A stretch of DNA of 64,000 nucleotides from Apiospora phragmitis (taxonomy: Eukaryota > Ascomycota > Sordariomycetes > Amphisphaeriales > Apiosporaceae): positions 682,001 through 746,000 of the forward strand of contig JAQQWL010000016.1 of NCBI GenBank assembly GCA_038363925.1. The letters run 5' to 3'. How positions within the stretch are numbered: the first letter of the stretch is position 1; each line of letters starts with the position of its first letter. Below the pieces are notes generated by a model, which searched no databases, was not told where the DNA came from, and saw only the letters and a list, made by a program, of their open reading frames with translations. Made by a program: the position numbers and the translations under genes. Below are positions 59,367 through 64,000 of the stretch, piece after piece.

Positions 59367-61184
59367 ATGGGTAACGAGGCCGAAGCCCCGGTCGACAAGG
59401 GCGTCGTGGACGTCGTCGAGGACATCGCCACCCACCACCGCCGCGATGCCGCCGCCGAGTTCCTGAACAAGGTGCCCGAAGGCCGCATCGAGGTCACGCC
59501 CGCGGACAACCGACGCGTGCTCCGGCGCATCGACCAGGTCATCCTGCCCATCATGCTGACCGTGTACTTCCTGCAGGCGCTGGACAAGGCGACGCTCGCG
59601 TACGCGTCCGTCTTCGGCCTGATCGAGGACACGGGCCTCGCGGGCGACCAGTACTCCTGGCTCGGCAGCATCGTGTACCTGGCGCAGCTCGTCATGCAGT
59701 TCCCCCTGGCCTGGCTGCTCGTGCGCCTGCCCATCGCCAAGTTCACGAGCGCCATGGTCCTCGGCTGGGGCCTCACGCTGTCCTGCATGGCCGCCGCGCA
59801 CAACTTCGGCGGGCTCTTGGCGTCGAGGTTCTTCCTGGGCGCCTTCGAGGCCAGCATCGCGCCGAGCTTCATCGCCATCACGTCCATGTGGTGGAGAAGG
59901 CATGAGCAGACGACGCGAACCAGCTATTGGTATGCCATGAACGGCATCACCAACATGGTAAGTTTCTAGCCATGTTCGCTAACGCTTGATCGACAGCTAA
60001 TAGAATTATGTAGTTCGGGAGTCTACTGACTTATGGCCTTGGTCATATCAAGTCCTCGTCGTTAAAAGAATACCAGGTTCGCGGCTGAAATCTTTCCTTT
60101 ATGTAACCACCGTGCGCTGACCGATATGTATCTATAGATCATCTTCATCTTCTTCGGTGTTATCACCGTGGCCTTCTCCTTCGTCATGTTCGTCTACATG
60201 CCCGACTCCCCCGTCGAGGCGAAGTTCCTCAACGACCACGACAAGGCCATCGCGCTGGAGCGTCTGCGGGCGAACCAGATGGGCGTCATCTCCCGCGAAT
60301 GGCGCCAGGACCATCTCAAGGAGGCTCTGCTCGATCCCAAGACGTGGTTCTGGTTCTCCCTGATCTTTGCCATCGCCATCCCGTCGGGCGGCATCTCGAC
60401 GTTCGGGCCGCTCATCATCCAGACCTTTGGCTTCGACCAATTTCAAACGATCCTGTTCAATATTCCCTTCGGTGCTGTGCAGATAGTCTCTACCCTTGGT
60501 GGAGCTTACTTGGCTCAGAAGTGGAAGAGGAAAGGCCCTGTCATTGCATTACTTTGTCTTCCCCCAGTCGTTGGGTGTGTGATGCTGCTGGTGTTACCCC
60601 ACGAAGCTTCCAAGCAGGCGCCGCTTCTAGTTGGATACTATTTGATATCGGTCTATCCCGGCATCAGTAAGTCATATTTCCATACTCCCCAATCCGTCTC
60701 TCCCGTAAAGCTATAGAGCTGACAGTCGTTACGAATAGCCCCCCTGATCTACTCCTGGTCAGCACAGAACACGGCGGGTGACACGAAGCGGAAGGTCACG
60801 AGCGCCGTAATCTTCATCGGCCAATCCGTCGGCAACATTGTCGGGCCTCAGCTTTATAAGCCGTCGGAGGCTCCTGCCTATAGCCGCGGTTTGACCGCCA
60901 ACCTGGCCCTCTACATCGTCATCATCGTCCTTTGCGGTCTGACGACACTTTATCTGGTCGCGCTCAATAAGAGCCACTCCAAAAAGCGAGTGGCTTTGGG
61001 AAAGAACGCCGTGATTCTTGATACCAGTCTGGACTCGGCGAAGGAAGCTGAGAAAAGGCAAGCTGTCGCCGCCGCAGCTGCTGGCGATAGCGTAAATGGT
61101 GGTGCTGTGGAGAACAATGATGGGGATAAGGCTTTCGAGAATACGACGGACCTCGAGAATGAGGATTTCGTCTTTTGCTATTAG
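59367..61184 (+). CDS. MFS transporter, allantoate permease (Dal5/ACS) family
   Basis: An anion:cation symporter-type major facilitator, predicted to import small organic anions such as allantoate, ureidosuccinate or vitamins. Four exons (introns 59958-60013, 60077-60137 and 60667-60738) give 542 residues with an intact frame. The soluble N-terminus holds an Asp/Arg-rich stretch (HHRRDAAAEFLNKVPEGRIE). The first helix region is DQVILPIMLTVYFLQALDKA then TLAYASVFGLIED. Family blocks follow: QYSWLGSIVYLAQLVMQFPL, FLGAFEASIAPSFIAITSMW, YMPDSPVEAKFLNDHDKAIA then LERLRANQMG, and AQNTAGDTKRKVTSAVIFIG then SVGNIVGPQLY. The C-terminal tail is acidic and Ala/Asn-rich. The gene converges on the coiled-coil gene at its 3' end. 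The substrate is unknown. Confidence 0.88.
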
Positions 61185-61450
61185 TCCTACCTTCGAAAAG
61201 GGGCGTTGAAAACAAGTGAAGATATCCATACCTAGTCAATTCAGTGTAAAATAACGAATGAACAGCCAATTGCATACGACTATACAGACTCACGAAGATT
61301 CGAAGCTTTGCATGAAGATAATTGTGGTATTTAGGCATCACATAATCTTACAAATCATACAGTAGTCATGACATAGAAAAACCTCCTGAATGAACGACAT
61401 CCGGTCCCAACGCCCCTGATCCCCTTATTTGACCCCTTTACCCCCATTTC

Positions 61451-63631
61451 CTAGATATCCAAATCCTCTTCCAAAAGCCCCAATCCACTATCATATCTCC
61501 GCCTCTTCCTGTCCTGTCCCGACCTCGCCAACCCGCCCGACAGGAAAGCCCCGGATCGAATCTGCTGCTGCTGCTCAGCGTCCGGGGTCGAGACGCCCGC
61601 CTTCCCCCTCGAGCTACGCCGTAGGGGCTGCTTCTGTTTCTTCGGCGTCGTCGCCGCCAGCACGCGCTTGACGGCCTCCCGCGCCGCGCGCCGCTCGGAC
61701 TCGAGTCCACGGGCGAGGCTCGCGTTCTCGACACGCAGCTGTCGGACCGTCTCGTGGGCGCCGCGGAGCGACTCGTTGATGCTATCGATCTCGCCGCGGA
61801 GCTCGGCCACGCGGGCGTCGCGCAGCGCGAGCCCCCGGCCGTGGGCGTGGTTGAGCGCGGCCGTCTCGGCGGCCCGGCGCGCCTGGACTTCGACAAGTTG
61901 GGTCCGCAGCTCGGCCGACTGGGCCACGACGGCGGTGAGGCGGGCTTCGAGCTCGCGCACCGCCGCACCGTGCCGGTCCGCCGTCGCTGTCTTTTGTTGT
62001 TGGAACTGCGCCTCCATGTCGTCCAGGGCCGCCGTGCGAGTCTCATCGGCCTCGGTCTCGATGCGCTGCACCAGGGCCTCCAACTCGCCCATGTCGCGCC
62101 GGTAGCCGTCGACGGTGCCGCGCAGGCGGTCGACACCGACCTCGAGCTCCGCGATGCAGGCGTCGCGCTCGTGCAGCTGGGCGGCGCCCTGGGCCAGGTC
62201 GCGGCGGAGGCTGTCCATGGCGCCGACGCGGGCGCCCAGCTGCTGCCGCAGCGACAGCTCGAGCTCGTGGTACTCGTCGATGGCGTCCTCCTGCGCGCGT
62301 GTCTTGCGGGCGAGGTCGCGCAGGCGCGTCAGCACGAGGTCGAGCACCTCGGCCCCGCGCGACGACAGCGGCAGCGTGATCTCGCCGGGCGTCAGGTACT
62401 CGAGCTCGAGCCGCGCGGACCGGAAGGCCGACGCGAGCGAGGCCACGATTTCGCTGGCGTCGCCGCCGCGGAAGCCCAGCGCACCGAGCGAGGCGTTGAG
62501 GTCCAGTAGCGCCGCTGTCTTATCTGATAGGCCCTGCAGCACGCCGTCTAGGTGGGTTTCTAGATTGGCCTCGTGCTCGCAGTCTGGCGTGGTCTGGGCC
62601 GCGGCGAGCTTTTCGGCAATACGCGACTTGAGGGTCTCGTGGCTCTCGACAGTGTCGGTAAGCTTGGTGAGCTCACGACGCAGAGAGCCTAGCTCAGCCT
62701 CCAGAGCTTCTTTCTCTGGGTCCGGTAGGCGTGCCTGAACACCAACATGCGACGTAGTAGGCGTTGGCGACTTTCCTCTCATGGAACAGGGGCTCGTAGG
62801 TATGGTAGGGCTTGTGCAAGGAGGACTCGGGAAAGAAGCCCTCGCGCGGGACGGCGTGCTGCACAGTAGCTCTCCCATGGTAGTGTCGCCGAACCCCTCC
62901 CCGTCGTCTCCCATGTAGCTATCCGAGAAGGGATCTCGAGCAGCCAATGTCCAGTCGTACTGAGTTTGGTCGGCAAGGGTGTTCGAACGACTACCCAGTT
63001 CGCCTCTGAGTTCCTCCACCTGCTGCTCCAGTTCGTGGATGCGGCTCGTGTCCTGGAGGAAGGTGACATCCCTCAGCCGCTCTATCTCGTCGTCTTTCTC
63101 GGCCAGTTCACACCGGAGACATTCGAGTTCTGTTTTGTCCTGCGTCGCTCGCTGTCTCTTTTCTGACTGTATCACATTCATTTCCTCGGAAAGGCCATGG
63201 CGTCTTATACGCCGCTTGACGCGGTCGTCCAGTACTGGCGGCAGAGACACAAAGCGTATCTCGTTGCTTGCAGGTGTATTGGCGAGCTCGTCCACATCGT
63301 CCTCGTTGAGGCGGGTCCTTGTGGGCGTTGAGCAGCGTCTCCTCTTGGAAAAAGAAGGTGTTGTGGCACCTAGAGAAGAACGGCGGACCATAGGGGTCAG
63401 GCCGGTTGAGCCCGAGGTAGTAAAGTCATCATTATCATGAGTGGTGATCTCCGGTCCTGGGTCCGAGAATCTGACTCTTTTCTTGGTTTTTGTTCTGCTG
63501 GGGCTCTTCGCAGGCTGAGGCTGCTGATGCCCGTGATTCGGTGCTACTGTGGTGTTGCTGTCCCTCCCACTAACAAGACCTCGCCGCGGGGTTCGCCGCA
63601 AGGCAATCGGCAGATCCAAGTTCCCTTCCAT
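61451..63631 (-). CDS. large coiled-coil protein, unrecognised
   Basis: A 726-residue open frame without frame breaks. The N-terminal third is basic and proline/serine-rich (RTPRRGLVSGRDS, SRTKTKKRVRFSDPGPEITT) with nuclear-localisation-like clusters (KRRRCSTPTRTR, DDRVKRRIRRHG). Long heptad regions follow (LECLRCELAEKDDEIERLRD, AELGSLRRELTKLTDTVESH, ELEARLTAVVAQSAELRTQL). The end is basic (LRRSSRGKAGVSTPDAEQQQ, DRKRRRYDSG). A nuclear, chromosome- or spindle-associated structural role is plausible but no family is recognised. I chose ATG 63631 (MEGNLDLPIALRRTPRR). Just upstream the coding strand has CTAAC and TTGCAG spaced like an intron 3' end, so a leader intron (donor perhaps GTATAAG near 63730) is likely. 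An ATG at 63700 would otherwise add 23 residues. The coding strand is very GC-rich near the 3' end. Confidence 0.65.
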   Translation of the reverse strand: MEGNLDLPIALRRTPRRGLVSGRDSNTTVAPNHGHQQPQPAKSPSRTKTKKRVRFSDPGPEITTHDNDDFTTSGSTGLTPMVRRSSLGATTPSFSKRRRCSTPTRTRLNEDDVDELANTPASNEIRFVSLPPVLDDRVKRRIRRHGLSEEMNVIQSEKRQRATQDKTELECLRCELAEKDDEIERLRDVTFLQDTSRIHELEQQVEELRGELGSRSNTLADQTQYDWTLAARDPFSDSYMGDDGEGFGDTTMGELLCSTPSRARASFPSPPCTSPTIPTSPCSMRGKSPTPTTSHVGVQARLPDPEKEALEAELGSLRRELTKLTDTVESHETLKSRIAEKLAAAQTTPDCEHEANLETHLDGVLQGLSDKTAALLDLNASLGALGFRGGDASEIVASLASAFRSARLELEYLTPGEITLPLSSRGAEVLDLVLTRLRDLARKTRAQEDAIDEYHELELSLRQQLGARVGAMDSLRRDLAQGAAQLHERDACIAELEVGVDRLRGTVDGYRRDMGELEALVQRIETEADETRTAALDDMEAQFQQQKTATADRHGAAVRELEARLTAVVAQSAELRTQLVEVQARRAAETAALNHAHGRGLALRDARVAELRGEIDSINESLRGAHETVRQLRVENASLARGLESERRAAREAVKRVLAATTPKKQKQPLRRSSRGKAGVSTPDAEQQQQIRSGAFLSGGLARSGQDRKRRRYDSGLGLLEEDLDI

Positions 63632-64000
63632 GTTTTGGGGATTGCTGCAAGTAGGGAACGACAGTGGGTTAGTTGAACAAGACCATGCGCATGCATGCAT
63701 ATGTGATTCGACAATTGAATCCTTATACTAATGGGATTTCTTGGGATCGTGGTATATACCCCACTGAAGCTCGAGCGCCCTCGCGTGTTCTCTCCAGCAT
63801 CGGGAAGGTGGAAGTAAACAACAACCCACCCGCGTGAAAGGGAGCCCACCCTGTGATTGTGATGCCTTTTATTTACTTATTGCCTGTCGCGGTCTAGCGG
63901 CGTGGCGGGATGCGTCCCTTCCCGGCCAATCGTAGCCTCGACTTCAGGGCATCCCTGGAGAGCTCTTTTCCCACCAGTTTGCATTGACACTGCCGACTAA
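63632..64000. promoter_or_regulatory. upstream region of the coiled-coil gene, possible leader intron
   Basis: Contains a CTAAC...TTGCAG sequence ending shortly before 63648 on the minus strand and the presumed promoter. The window ends here. Confidence 0.35.

Noticed and set aside
61668..62738. Long plus-strand open frames over the coiled-coil gene
   Set aside because: Shadows caused by very high GC on the opposite strand; composition is low-complexity Ser/Arg.

Overview
The window is nuclear DNA of a filamentous ascomycete (Pezizomycotina). The best fit is a Sordariomycete, but no genus can be named from sequence alone. The support is: short spliceosomal introns (about 50-150 bp, GTRNGT...YAG); protein families typical of that group (HET-domain protein, collagen-like membrane protein, RBR-type RING protein, SnoaL-FMO monooxygenase, Dal5-type and ATR1-type MFS transporters); and an AT-rich transposon graveyard with CpA-directed decay (RIP) that leaves CpG sites standing.

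Layout. 1-4260: one small secreted-protein gene (2141-2702, minus) in otherwise empty DNA. 4269-8563: a very AT-rich nested transposon island. An outer hAT-like element has TAGGG(C/G)TGTAT ends and an imperfect 8-bp target duplication. Inside it are two layers of a TA-flanked Tc1/mariner-like element. 8572-15777: gene-poor apart from a GPI-anchored cell-wall protein gene (12267-12980). 15778-19888: divergent housekeeping pair of APC/C subunit Cdc23/Apc8 (minus) and farnesyl diphosphate synthase Erg20 (plus). 19889-27643: gene-poor DNA. 27644-29682: C2H2 zinc-finger regulator. 31181-40350: accessory block with a free-standing RNase H protein, an SDR, a DUF2278 protein, an ATR1-like MFS transporter and a divergently oriented NTF2/SnoaL-FMO monooxygenase. 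40705-44371: an RBR-like RING protein without an IBR and a free-standing response-regulator receiver protein. 45561-47947: divergent housekeeping pair of eIF3e and mitochondrial ribosomal protein mL49. 48675-61184: diaminopropionate ammonia-lyase-like PLP enzyme, a seven-exon collagen-like membrane protein, a HET-domain protein, a GH31 glycosidase and a Dal5-like transporter. 61451-63631: large coiled-coil protein.

About 20 protein-coding genes are supported. Eight of them carry single-base frame breaks, eleven in total, nine of these in homopolymer runs of three or more. One of the eight is the normally essential Cdc23 gene. Uncorrected base-call or assembly indels therefore explain the breaks better than pseudogenisation. 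Coordinates of those genes span the break and the evidence gives its position.

No tRNA, rRNA, CRISPR array or biosynthetic megasynthase was found. The most unusual items are the collagen-like membrane protein with paradoxical topology, the IBR-less RING-Rcat protein, the solo receiver protein with a changed switch residue, the stand-alone RNase H protein, and the layered transposon island with an undecayed 100-bp patch.
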